DNA of 13,229 nucleotides, from NCBI GenBank assembly GCA_005879675.1, contig VBJE01000097.1, positions 1 through 13,229 of the forward strand. Reading direction: 5' to 3'. Under the pieces are notes generated by a model. That model made no database searches. It saw nothing but the letters and a program-made list of their open reading frames with translations, and was not told the DNA's origin. Positions 5,102-12,613 of the stretch are shown here, piece after piece; position 1 is the first letter of the stretch, and each line of letters starts with the position of its first letter. A program made the translations under genes and the position numbers. This DNA comes from Chloroflexota bacterium. Lineage in GTDB: Bacteria > Chloroflexota > Dormibacteria > Dormibacterales > Dormibacteraceae.

Positions 5102-7287
5102 GCGTCAAGTCTGTGGACGAGCGTCGACTCAGGGAAGTCGCGCTCACCCCGGACGAATATCGGGTCATCGTGGAGCAGCTGAAGCGAGCCCCGAACGAGG
5201 TCGAGCTGGGCATGGTCGGCGTCCTCTGGTCGGAGCACTGCTCCTACAAGAGCTCCAAGGCATTGCTGCGCCGGCTGCCCGCAAGCGGCCCGGGCGTCGT
5301 CCAGGGTCCGGGCGAGAACGCCGGGGCGGTGGAGATCGGCGAAGGGTGGTCGGTCGTGTTCAAGATCGAGTCGCACAACCACCCCTCGGCGATCGAGCCG
5401 TACCAGGGAGCGGCGACCGGCGTCGGCGGCATCATCCGCGACGTCATCGCCATGGGCGCAAGGCCGATCGCGCTCCTCGACTCGCTGCGCTTCGGGCCGC
5501 TGCCGGCGTCGGCCCGGCATTTCGAGGGCATCGTCGCCGGCATCGGCGGATATGGCAACTGCATCGGCATCCCGACGGTTGGCGGCGAGGTCTATTTCGA
5601 GGACTGCTACGCCAACAATCCCCTGGTCAACGCGATGTGCGTCGGCCTGGTGCGCACGGAGCAGCTCATGCGCGCGCGCGCCGAGGGCACCGGGAACAGC
5701 ATCCTGCTCGTCGGCGCGGACACCGGGCGCGACGGCATCCATGGGGCGTCGTTCGCGTCCCTCGAGCTGGACGAGAACAGCGCCGAGCGCCGCCCCGCGG
5801 TCCAGGTCGGCAACCCGTTTCTCGAGAAGTGCCTGCTCGAGGCGTGCATGGACCTCGCGCACACCGACGCCGTGGTCGCGATCCAGGACCTGGGTGCGGC
5901 CGGGCTGACCTCGGCGGTGGCGGAATGCGCGGGTAGGGTTGAGGGCGCCGGCGCCCGGATCGACGTGGCCCGCGTGCCGCGCCGCGAAAGAGGCATGACT
6001 GCGTACGACCTGATGCTCTCGGAGTCGCAGGAGCGAATGCTGGTGGTCGTCCGCCGCGGCCGCGAGCGGGAGGTCGAAACCATCTTCCAGGCATGGGACC
6101 TGACCTCGGCGGTGATCGGAGAGGTCACCGACGACGGGCAGCTCACCGTCGTCGACGGCCGCGATCACGTCGCGCGCATACCGGTGAAGCTGCTGACCGA
6201 CGGCGCGCCGATGCGCCGCCTGATGGGCTTTCCGCCGGAGCCGCCCTACGGCCTCGAGGTGGATGCGCTGCCGCCTCTCGCTGATCCCGGCGCAACGCTG
6301 CTGCGCATGCTGGCGAGCCCGAACCTCGCGAGCCGGCGCGGAATTTTCCGCCGCTACGACCACATGGTCGGCGACTCGACGGTGCTCGCCCCCGGTGGTG
6401 ACGCGGCCATGCTGCGGGTCAAGGGCACGCGGCTGGGAATCGCGGTCACGACCGACTGCAATGCGCGCTACTGCCATCTCGATCCTCACCTGGGCGCGCA
6501 ACTGGCGGTCGCCGAGGCCGCGCGCAACATCATCGCCACCGGCGCGAGGCCGCTCGCCGTCACCGACTGCCTCAACTTCGCCAACCCCGACCGGCCCGAG
6601 GTGTACTGGGAGCTCGAGGAGGCGATCGCCGGGCTGGCGTATGCGTGTCGCGCCCTCGAGGTGCCGGTGGTGAGCGGCAACGTGAGCCTGTACAACGACT
6701 CGAACGGAGAGTCCGCGATCTATCCCACGCCCGTCGTCGGCATGGTCGGCGTGATCGACGACTACGGCAAGCGACTTGGCGCCGCCCTGCGCGCGGAGGG
6801 CGACTTCGTGCTCCTCATCGGCTCGAGCCACAACGACCTGGGCGGCAGCGAGTACCTGAAGGTCGAGCACGGCCACGTGGCGGGGAGACCGCCGGCGCTG
6901 GACCTCACACGCGAGAGGGCCGTGAACCGCCTGATCCTGAGCGCGGCCCAGAGCGGATACCTCCACTCCGCGCATGACTGCGCGGACGGCGGGATGCTGA
7001 TCGCCCTCGCGGAGTGCTGCCTGCTCGGCGGAATCGGCGTGCGGTGCCCCGCGGTCCGTCCCGAGCCGCCGCTGCGCCTGGACGCCGCGTTGTTCGGGGA
7101 GTCGCCGAGCCGCTACATCGTCAGCGTGCCGTCGCGCGCGATGCCGGAGATGCAGTCGCTCGCGCGCCGGCACAACGTCGAGCTCTCGCTCCTCGGTCTG
7201 GCCGGCGGCGACATCCTCGAGTTCGAGGGCCAGCTCAAGGTCACGCTGGCCGAGCTCCGCGCGGCGTGGGAGGCACTGGTCACCTAA
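5098..7287 (+). CDS. purL: Phosphoribosylformylglycinamidine synthase, synthetase subunit PurL (small form)
   Basis: It converts FGAR to FGAM with ATP and ammonia delivered from PurQ through PurS. The length is 729 residues, the standard small PurL, built of two AIRS-like halves. Visible motifs are LGMVGVLWSEHCSYKSSK (37-54, His47), FKIESHNHPSAIEPYQGAATGVGG (88-111), IIRDVIAMGARP, GIPTVGGEVYFEDCY, and IQDLGAAGLTSA. In the second half are GGDAAMLRV, TTDCNARYC, TDCLNFANPDRPEVYW and SAHDCADGGM. Translation probably begins at the TTG at 5098-5100, which overlaps the purQ stop as TTGA and has GAAGG about 10 nt before it. The next in-frame candidate, GTG at 5113, lacks a Shine-Dalgarno. An upstream in-frame start at 4642 lies inside purQ and gives no homology. 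The stop TAA directly touches the purF ATG. Confidence 0.94.
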   Translation: MSVKSVDERRLREVALTPDEYRVIVEQLKRAPNEVELGMVGVLWSEHCSYKSSKALLRRLPASGPGVVQGPGENAGAVEIGEGWSVVFKIESHNHPSAIEPYQGAATGVGGIIRDVIAMGARPIALLDSLRFGPLPASARHFEGIVAGIGGYGNCIGIPTVGGEVYFEDCYANNPLVNAMCVGLVRTEQLMRARAEGTGNSILLVGADTGRDGIHGASFASLELDENSAERRPAVQVGNPFLEKCLLEACMDLAHTDAVVAIQDLGAAGLTSAVAECAGRVEGAGARIDVARVPRRERGMTAYDLMLSESQERMLVVVRRGREREVETIFQAWDLTSAVIGEVTDDGQLTVVDGRDHVARIPVKLLTDGAPMRRLMGFPPEPPYGLEVDALPPLADPGATLLRMLASPNLASRRGIFRRYDHMVGDSTVLAPGGDAAMLRVKGTRLGIAVTTDCNARYCHLDPHLGAQLAVAEAARNIIATGARPLAVTDCLNFANPDRPEVYWELEEAIAGLAYACRALEVPVVSGNVSLYNDSNGESAIYPTPVVGMVGVIDDYGKRLGAALRAEGDFVLLIGSSHNDLGGSEYLKVEHGHVAGRPPALDLTRERAVNRLILSAAQSGYLHSAHDCADGGMLIALAECCLLGGIGVRCPAVRPEPPLRLDAALFGESPSRYIVSVPSRAMPEMQSLARRHNVELSLLGLAGGDILEFEGQLKVTLAELRAAWEALVT

Positions 7288-8718
7288 ATGTGCGGGGTCT
7301 TCGGCATCTGCGCGAAGCAGGGCGTCGACGTCGCCAACCTCACCTACTTCGGCCTGTTCGCCCTCCAGCACCGCGGCCAGGAGTCGGCGGGGATCGCGGT
7401 CTCCGACGGCGCGACCGTGCGCGTCCACCGCGAAATGGGCCTGGTGGCGCAGGTCTTCTCCCCCGCGACGATCAAGGAGCTCGGCGAGGGCTCGATAGTC
7501 GCCCTCGGCCACACCCGATACTCGACGACCGGGGCGAGCCGGGCGGAGAACGCCCATCCGCTGCCCTTTCACCACCCGACCCTCGGGCCAGGAGCCATCG
7601 CGCATAACGGCAACCTCCTCAACGCGGACGCCCTCCGCTCGCAGCTCATCGACCAGGGAGTGACGTTCGAGACGGCGCTCGACACCGAGGTCATGGCCCG
7701 GCTCATCGAGAGCACGCACGGCAAGTCGTGGGAAGACGTCATCCGGCGCACGTTCGCGCGCATCGTCGGCGCCTACTCGTGCGGCATCATCACGCCGAAC
7801 CAGCTGATCGCTCTGCGCGACCCGTACGGCTTCCGGCCGCTGTGCATCGGCTACATCCCGCTCCCCGGCCAGCCGGCGCACGTCGTCGCATCCGAGACCT
7901 GCGCCCTCGACACCGTGCGCGCAACGTTCGTCCGCGAGGTGCAACCCGGCGAGATGGTCGTGATGGACGAGCGCGGGGTCCACAGCGTCGGCTTTCAGAC
8001 CTCGAGCAAGCACGCGATGTGCGTCTTCGAGTTCATCTACTTCGCCCGACCGGACTCGATACTCAAGAACTGCGAGCTCGAAGACGCGCGCATCCGCATG
8101 GGCCACGAGCTGGCGCGGGAGGCGCCGGTCGAGGCGGACATGGTGGTCGCATTCCCGGACTCCGGCACCCCCGCGGCGATCGGCTACGCCGAGGCCTCGG
8201 GAATCACGTTCCGGGAGGCGCTGATGAAGAGCCGGTACATCAACCGCACGTTCATCCAGCCCGACCAGTCGCTGCGCGAGGCGGGCGTGATGCTCAAGCT
8301 CAACCCGCTGCCGCGCTCGATCAAGGGCAAGCGCCTGATCGCCGTCGACGACTCGATCGTCCGCGGCACGACGACTCGGCGGACCATCGAGCGACTTCGC
8401 GCCGCGGGCGCGAGAGAGATCCACATGCGCATCTCCAGCCCTCCTATGCGCTATCCCTGCTTCATGGGCGTCGATATCGGTTCGACCAAAGAGCTGATCG
8501 CGGCCGGCCGCTCGGTGGACGAGGTCCGGCAGCAGATCGGCGCCGACTCGCTCCACTACCTCTCGATCCCAGGGCTGATCCGCGCCATCGGGCGCGGCAC
8601 CGCGCAGGAATTCTGCCGCGCGTGCTTCGACGGCTCGTACCCGGTCCCCGTCCCCCAGCAACTGGAAATGGACAAAATGCAGTTCGAGACGCCGGCGCCG
8701 CAGCTCGCCAAGGTCTAG
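7288..8718 (+). CDS. purF: Amidophosphoribosyltransferase PurF, iron-sulfur cysteine type without propeptide
   Basis: It performs the first committed purine step, making phosphoribosylamine from PRPP and glutamine. It has 476 residues. An Ntn-type glutaminase domain starts at MCGVFGI, so Cys2 becomes the N-terminal nucleophile after Met removal. Other glutaminase motifs are ALQHRGQESAGI, GHTRYSTTG (74-82) and AHNGNL (105-110). The C-terminal phosphoribosyltransferase half has the PRPP loop AVDDSIVRGTTTRR (352-365). Cys245 (HAMCVFE), Cys391 (RYPCFMG), Cys443 and Cys446 (FCRACF) correspond in context and approximate spacing to the [4Fe-4S] ligands of the B. subtilis enzyme. That enzyme has a cleaved 11-residue propeptide. 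Here the purL TAA immediately precedes the ATG in frame, so no propeptide can exist. The gene touches its neighbours with zero spacing on both sides. Confidence 0.95.
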   Translation: MCGVFGICAKQGVDVANLTYFGLFALQHRGQESAGIAVSDGATVRVHREMGLVAQVFSPATIKELGEGSIVALGHTRYSTTGASRAENAHPLPFHHPTLGPGAIAHNGNLLNADALRSQLIDQGVTFETALDTEVMARLIESTHGKSWEDVIRRTFARIVGAYSCGIITPNQLIALRDPYGFRPLCIGYIPLPGQPAHVVASETCALDTVRATFVREVQPGEMVVMDERGVHSVGFQTSSKHAMCVFEFIYFARPDSILKNCELEDARIRMGHELAREAPVEADMVVAFPDSGTPAAIGYAEASGITFREALMKSRYINRTFIQPDQSLREAGVMLKLNPLPRSIKGKRLIAVDDSIVRGTTTRRTIERLRAAGAREIHMRISSPPMRYPCFMGVDIGSTKELIAAGRSVDEVRQQIGADSLHYLSIPGLIRAIGRGTAQEFCRACFDGSYPVPVPQQLEMDKMQFETPAPQLAKV

Positions 8719-9672
8719 GTGAGCCAGGAAGGGCTGTCGTACGCCGCTGCCGGCGTGGACATCGAGGCGTACGAGAAGGCGCTCGAGCGGGTCAAACCGC
8801 TGATCGCGGCCACGCACGGCAAGGAGGTCGTTGCCGGGGTGGGCCCGTTCGCGGGCCTGTACGCGCTGCCGGGCGGGGGTCACCTCGCGGCCAGCGCCGA
8901 CGGGGTCGGCACCAAGATCAAGGTCGCCATCGCCGCGGGGAGGCACCGCGGGATCGGCGTCGACATCGTCAACCACTGTGTGAACGACATCGCGTGCATC
9001 GGAGCACGGCCGCTGTTCTTCCTCGACTACTTCGCCACCGGCAAGCTCGACCCGGACGTGTTCGCGCAGCTCGTGGAGGGCATGAGCCAGGCGTGCCGCG
9101 AGACTGGGTGCGCCCTGCTGGGCGGAGAGACTGCCGAGATGCCCGGCGTCTACGCGCTGGGCGACTACGACCTCGCGGGATTCATCGTCGGCCTGGTCGA
9201 TGCGGGCGCGCATCGCGACGCGATCCAGGCGGGCGACGTGCTGGTCGGACTTCGTTCGAACGGACTGCACACGAACGGGTACTCCCTCGCCCGCAAGGTG
9301 TTCGAGGGGGTCCCGCTCAACGAGACGCTCTCGCGCGAGCTGCTCGCGCCCCACACCTCGTACCTGGACGACCTCCGGCGCATTCGGTGGAAGGGCGCGG
9401 CGCACATCACCGGTGGCGGCGTCCCGGGCAACCTGCCCCGCTGTCTGCCCGAAGGCCTCGCCGCGAGCCTGGAGACGGGCGCGTGGGAGGTGCCCCCGAT
9501 CTTCGAAAGGATCCGTGCCCGAGGTCGTGTCAGCGACGACGAGATGTGGGGGACGTTCAACATGGGCCTGGGCATGATCCTGGTCGTGGATCCGAAAGAT
9601 GTGCCGCCGGGCGAGATGGTCGTCGGCGAAGTGGTAGCCCAGCGCGGCCCTGATCGGGTGATGATCCACTGA
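8719..9672 (+). CDS. purM: Phosphoribosylformylglycinamidine cyclo-ligase (AIR synthetase)
   Basis: It closes the imidazole ring, converting FGAM to AIR with ATP. It has 317 residues, slightly under the usual 330-350. Motifs: SYAAAGVDIEA (7-17), the ATP/Mg loop SADGVGTKIKVA (59-70), the AIRS signature VNDIACIGARPLFFLDYF (88-105), LGGETAEMPG (134-143), RSNGLHTNGYSL (179-190), HITGGGVPGNLPR (229-241) and FNMGLGM near the C-terminus. It starts at the GTG immediately after the purF TAG, with AAGG 5 nt upstream of it. Its TGA at 9670-9672 overlaps the proposed CTG start of purN. Confidence 0.95.
   Translation: MSQEGLSYAAAGVDIEAYEKALERVKPLIAATHGKEVVAGVGPFAGLYALPGGGHLAASADGVGTKIKVAIAAGRHRGIGVDIVNHCVNDIACIGARPLFFLDYFATGKLDPDVFAQLVEGMSQACRETGCALLGGETAEMPGVYALGDYDLAGFIVGLVDAGAHRDAIQAGDVLVGLRSNGLHTNGYSLARKVFEGVPLNETLSRELLAPHTSYLDDLRRIRWKGAAHITGGGVPGNLPRCLPEGLAASLETGAWEVPPIFERIRARGRVSDDEMWGTFNMGLGMILVVDPKDVPPGEMVVGEVVAQRGPDRVMIH
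9657..9671 (+). promoter_or_regulatory. Ribosome binding site and non-canonical CTG start of purN
   Basis: GGTGAT at 9657-9662 matches the 3' part of the extended anti-16S complement and lies 6 nt before the CTG at 9669-9671. That CTG overlaps the purM stop as CTGA, the same geometry as GTGA, TTGA and ATGA elsewhere in this polycistron. The purN frame has a TGA at 9651-9653 and no ATG, GTG or TTG between it and 9738. Confidence 0.6.
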
Positions 9673-10241
9673 GGCTGGGCGTCTGCGTCTCCGGCAAGGG
9701 GACGAACCTGCGCAACCTCGTCGCGCGCGGCTTTGACGTGGTGGCGGTGGCCACGAACAGGCCGTCGTGTGGCGGCGCCGCGTTCGCGCGGGATCACGGC
9801 ATCCCGCTCGCGGAGCTGTCGCAGAAGTCGTTTGCCTCCGCCGAGGAGCGCGACGTGGCGATGCGCGGTTTCTTCCTCCGACATGGTGTCGAGATGGTGG
9901 TGGACGCCGGCTACGACCGCATCCACACCCATCCGTTCCTCGACGCGTTTGCGAACCGGATCATCAACATTCATCCGTCGCTGCTCCCCGAGTTCGGCGG
10001 AGGGATGGACGCCGTCGAGCAGGCTCTCGCCCGCGGAGGCAAACGCACCGGCGCCACGGTTCACGTCGTCACCGCCGAGCTGGACGCCGGCCCGATCCTC
10101 GTCCAGGAGTCCGTCCCGATCCTGGAAGGCGATACGGTGGAGACTCTGCGCCAGCGGGTGCATGAGGCTGAGTACCGGATCCTGCCCGAGGGGATCAAGC
10201 TGATGGAGGCGCGACTTGCCGGCAGCTCTTCTGTCCGTTAG
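9669..10241 (+). CDS. purN: Phosphoribosylglycinamide formyltransferase PurN, probable CTG start
   Basis: It transfers the formyl group of 10-formyltetrahydrofolate to GAR, giving FGAR. From the CTG at 9669 the protein has 190 residues, the normal length. It begins M-R-L-G-V-C-V-S-G-K-G-T-N-L, matching the first strand and phosphate-binding loop of the family (typically R-I-x-V-L-x-S-G-x-G-S-N-L). The catalytic residues are visible: Asn100 and His102 in IINIHPSLLP, and Asp139 in AELDAGPILVQ. VDAGYDRI stands where E. coli has the L-A-G-Y/F-M-R-I segment. The first conventional start, GTG at 9738, would delete the first 23 residues including this loop, so a GTG-start annotation would be a non-functional protein. 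The alternative CTG at 9675 would leave L-G-V-C as the N-terminus. The 3' end overlaps purH by 26 bp. Confidence 0.9.
   Translation: MRLGVCVSGKGTNLRNLVARGFDVVAVATNRPSCGGAAFARDHGIPLAELSQKSFASAEERDVAMRGFFLRHGVEMVVDAGYDRIHTHPFLDAFANRIINIHPSLLPEFGGGMDAVEQALARGGKRTGATVHVVTAELDAGPILVQESVPILEGDTVETLRQRVHEAEYRILPEGIKLMEARLAGSSSVR
10205..10218 (+). promoter_or_regulatory. Ribosome binding site and TTG start of purH
   Basis: GGAGG (10205-10209) lies 6 nt before the TTG at 10216-10218, inside the 3' end of purN. Translation from the TTG gives MPAALLSVSDKTG, which fits the family's usual (R)-A-L-I/L-S-V-S-D-K-T-G opening. This fixes the start and gives a 26-bp overlap with purN. Confidence 0.75.
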
Positions 10242-11742
10242 CGACAAGACCGGGCTCGTGGCGTTCGCGCGCGGGCTGCAGCGTCTCGGTTACGAGCTCT
10301 TCGCCACCGGCAGCACCCTGCAGGCGATCGAGGAGGCTGCGCTCGACGCCCGCCCGGTGAGCGACCTCACCGGCTTCCCCGAGATGATGGACGGCCGCGT
10401 CAAGACGCTTCACCCCGGCGTGCACGCGGGCATCCTGGCGCGGCGCGACCGGCCGGAGCATCTGGCCACGCTGGCGGAGCACGGCCTGCGCGAGATCGAC
10501 CTCGTGTGCTCCAACCTCTACCCGTTCGTCGACACGATCCTTCACGGGGACGCCACCGTCGAGCAAGCGATCGAGCAGATCGACATCGGCGGGCCGGCGA
10601 TGATCCGGGCGGCGGCCAAGAATCACGAGTCGGTGGTCGTGGTCGTGCGGCCGCAGCGCTACTCCGAGGTGCTGGGCGCGCTGCACGAAGGCACGCTCGA
10701 CGACCGAGCGCGGCGACGCCTGGCGGCCGAGGCTTACGCGCACACCTCTGCCTACGACGCCTGGATCGCGGCCTTCCTCCGGCGTGAGGGTGGCAACGGC
10801 TTCCCGGCCGAGATCTCGATCACAGGGCTCCTCGCCCAACCGTTGAAGTACGGCGAGAACGAGCACCAGAAGGCCGCGTTCTACAGGCTCGGCCCCGACC
10901 CCGGCGGCATGGGCGGAGCCGAGCAGGTGCAGGGCGCCGCGCCGGGGTTCAACAACATCCAGGACGCATCCGCGGCCCTCCAGCTGGTCATGGACTTCGC
11001 TGCACCCGCCGCTGCGATCATCAAGCACATGAACCCATGCGGACTGGCGGTGGCCGCTGAGCTTGCGACCGCGTACCGCAAGGCATACGAATGCGACAGG
11101 GTGTCGGCGTTCGGCGGCGTCGTCGCGGTCAACCGTCCCCTCGATCGCTCGACCGCGGAGCAGATCGTGCAGATCGTCACCCACGTGGTGATCGCGCCGG
11201 AGGTCATGGACGAGGCGAAGGACGTGCTCGCCCGGCGCAAGAACATGGTCGTGCTCGCCGCCGCGCCTGCGCGCGAGGGCTTCTTCGACTACGACCTGCG
11301 CTCGGTGCCTGGAGGCTTCCTGGTCCAGGAGTGGGACCGCGCGCGATTCGACCGCGCGTCGTGCAAGCCGGTATCCCAGCGCGAGCCGACCGAGGAGGAG
11401 TGGACGCAGCTCGCCCTCGCGTGGACGGCCGTCAAGCATGTGAAGTCGAACGCGATCGTCCTGTTCAAGGACGGCGCCGCCGTCGGGATCGGCGCGGGTC
11501 AGATGTCGCGGGTCGAGGCGGTGCAGCTGGCGGTGAACCGCGCGGCCGGGAGGGCGGCCGGCGCGGTCATGGCGTCGGATGCGTTCTTCCCCTTCCCCGA
11601 CGGCCTCGAGCTCGGGGTGAGCGCCGGCGTGACGGCTGTGATCCAGCCCGGGGGTTCGACGAAGGACGCCGACGTTATCGCCGCCGCCGACGCCGGCGGC
11701 ATCGCGATGGTGGTGACCGGCCGCCGCCACTTCAAGCATTAA
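10216..11742 (+). CDS. purH: Bifunctional AICAR formyltransferase / IMP cyclohydrolase
   Basis: It carries out the last two steps of IMP synthesis, formylating AICAR with 10-formyltetrahydrofolate and closing the ring to IMP. It has 508 residues, full length. The N-terminal MGS-like cyclohydrolase domain (about 1-190) shows ALLSVSDKTG (4-13), FATGST (29-34), TGFPEMMDGRVKTLHPGVHAGIL (52-74), SNLYPF and IDIGGPAMIRAAAKNH (122-137). The C-terminal formyltransferase domain shows LKYGENEHQKAAFYR (210-224), NNIQD, the KH pair at 270-271 in IIKHMNPCGLAV, SAFGG (297-301), VKSNAIV (409-415) and GAGQMSRVEA (426-435). In most homologues the residue after KH is Asn, Thr or Ala; here it is Met272, which is uncommon but outside the catalytic pair. 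It is the last purine gene of the operon, and the next gene begins 2 nt after its stop. Confidence 0.95.
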   Translation: MPAALLSVSDKTGLVAFARGLQRLGYELFATGSTLQAIEEAALDARPVSDLTGFPEMMDGRVKTLHPGVHAGILARRDRPEHLATLAEHGLREIDLVCSNLYPFVDTILHGDATVEQAIEQIDIGGPAMIRAAAKNHESVVVVVRPQRYSEVLGALHEGTLDDRARRRLAAEAYAHTSAYDAWIAAFLRREGGNGFPAEISITGLLAQPLKYGENEHQKAAFYRLGPDPGGMGGAEQVQGAAPGFNNIQDASAALQLVMDFAAPAAAIIKHMNPCGLAVAAELATAYRKAYECDRVSAFGGVVAVNRPLDRSTAEQIVQIVTHVVIAPEVMDEAKDVLARRKNMVVLAAAPAREGFFDYDLRSVPGGFLVQEWDRARFDRASCKPVSQREPTEEEWTQLALAWTAVKHVKSNAIVLFKDGAAVGIGAGQMSRVEAVQLAVNRAAGRAAGAVMASDAFFPFPDGLELGVSAGVTAVIQPGGSTKDADVIAAADAGGIAMVVTGRRHFKH

Positions 11743-11744
11743 GC

Positions 11745-12473
11745 GTGTCGCGGCGATTCGGCGAAGAGGGCCGCGAGCTTTCTTACGGCACCTATCTCAA
11801 GGTGCCGGAGCTGCTCTCGCTGCAGCAAGGCCTGAGCAAGGAGCACGACGAGCTTCTTTTCATCGTCGCCCACCAGGTCTACGAGCTGTGGTTCAAGGTC
11901 ATCCTGTTCGAGCTCGAGACGGCGAGGGACCGGATCGCGGCCGGCGACGTCTTCTTCGCGCGTCACCACCTCCGCCGGGTCAACGTGATCGAGAAGCTGC
12001 TGATCGAGCAGATCGACGTCCTCGAGACGATGGCGCCGCAGGATTTCCTCGCGTTTCGGTCCAAGCTCGCGCCCGCAAGTGGTTTTCAGTCCGTGCAGTT
12101 CCGCGAGATCGAGTTTCTCTCCGGGCTGAAGGAGCCGAAGTACGTCTCGCGTCTCGAGGGCACGCCCGACGAGATGGACCGCCTGCGACGCCGTCTCGAG
12201 GAGCCCTCCGTCGACGACGCCTTCCGCGGCCTGGTGGAGCGGCGAGGTTCGCCGTCGCTGCTCGAGATCTTTCGCGACCGCGAGCGGCACGGCGATCTCT
12301 TCGACCTTTGCGAGGCGCTCCTCGACCACGATGAGGCGTTCGCACACTGGCGCTCGCGGCACGTGCTCATGGTCGAGCGCCAGATCGGAAGCAAGACCGG
12401 GACAGGCGGCAGCACCGGCGCGCAGTACCTGCGCGGCACGCTGTCCCTGGGGAGCGGCCGGAGCATCACATGA
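11745..12473 (+). CDS. kynA: Tryptophan 2,3-dioxygenase (heme)
   Basis: It oxidises L-tryptophan with O2 to N-formylkynurenine, the first step of the kynurenine pathway. From the GTG at 11745 it has 242 residues, a little shorter than the usual 260-290. Motifs: LSYGTYLKVPELLSLQ (12-27), ELLFIVAHQVYELWFKVILFE (36-56, with His43 as the distal-site histidine), GFQSVQFREIEFLSG (113-127, with Arg120 as the substrate-carboxylate arginine), a helical middle, and the C-terminal heme segment HWRSRHVLMVERQIGSKTGTGGSTG (201-225) where His206 is the expected proximal heme ligand. The GTG starts 2 nt after the purH stop with no clear Shine-Dalgarno, so translation probably depends on coupling. Residues before the GTG would be read out of purH. 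Its stop overlaps the following small gene as ATGA. Confidence 0.93.
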   Translation: MSRRFGEEGRELSYGTYLKVPELLSLQQGLSKEHDELLFIVAHQVYELWFKVILFELETARDRIAAGDVFFARHHLRRVNVIEKLLIEQIDVLETMAPQDFLAFRSKLAPASGFQSVQFREIEFLSGLKEPKYVSRLEGTPDEMDRLRRRLEEPSVDDAFRGLVERRGSPSLLEIFRDRERHGDLFDLCEALLDHDEAFAHWRSRHVLMVERQIGSKTGTGGSTGAQYLRGTLSLGSGRSIT

Positions 12474-12613
12474 AGAAGACGCGCGTGGCGAAGCCCCGCG
12501 TCACGTGTGGGACCTGCCGCAAGTTCGACGGGACCGCGTGGTGCCGGCACTGGAACTTCCACACCACGGCCGAGTCGCCGCCGTGCCGCTTCTACGCGCA
12601 GAACCCCACGTGA
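12470..12613 (+). CDS. Small four-cysteine protein, possibly metal-binding, unknown function
   Basis: A 47-residue frame from ATG (12470) to TGA (12613), with GGAG 6 nt before the start. It overlaps the dioxygenase stop as ATGA, and its own TGA overlaps the next gene as GTGA, so it fits exactly into the translational chain. The N-terminus is basic (KKTRVAKPR). Four cysteines follow: Cys13 and Cys16 as CGTC, Cys25 in WCRHW and Cys39 in PPCRFY, with His27 and His31 between. The pattern C-x2-C-x8-C-x13-C with aromatic residues resembles small zinc-ribbon or Fe-S proteins such as the small subunits of some glycyl-radical enzymes, but this is only a resemblance. There is no signal peptide or membrane segment. 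I do not recognise the family. Confidence 0.7.
   Translation: MKKTRVAKPRVTCGTCRKFDGTAWCRHWNFHTTAESPPCRFYAQNPT

Noticed and set aside
4834..9669. A 1,611-codon stop-free frame on the minus strand antisense to purQ-purL-purF-purM
   Set aside because: It is a mirror of strong GC-rich codon bias in the real genes. The translation is Arg/Asp/Ala/Val-rich with no domain pattern, while the plus strand carries unmistakable conserved enzymes in several frames.
9738..10241. purN starting at the GTG at 9738
   Set aside because: It would remove the conserved N-terminal strand and S-G-x-G-T-N-L substrate loop and leave a 66-bp gap in an otherwise gapless operon.
10195..11739. A 514-codon minus-strand frame opposite purH
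   Set aside because: It has the same antisense shadow character, with low-complexity composition and no recognisable motif. PurH accounts fully for the region.
11739..11750. A terminator or promoter separating purH from the tryptophan dioxygenase gene
   Set aside because: Only 2 nt separate the genes, and no hairpin with a T run or -35/-10 pair was noticed at the junction, so they are read as one transcript.
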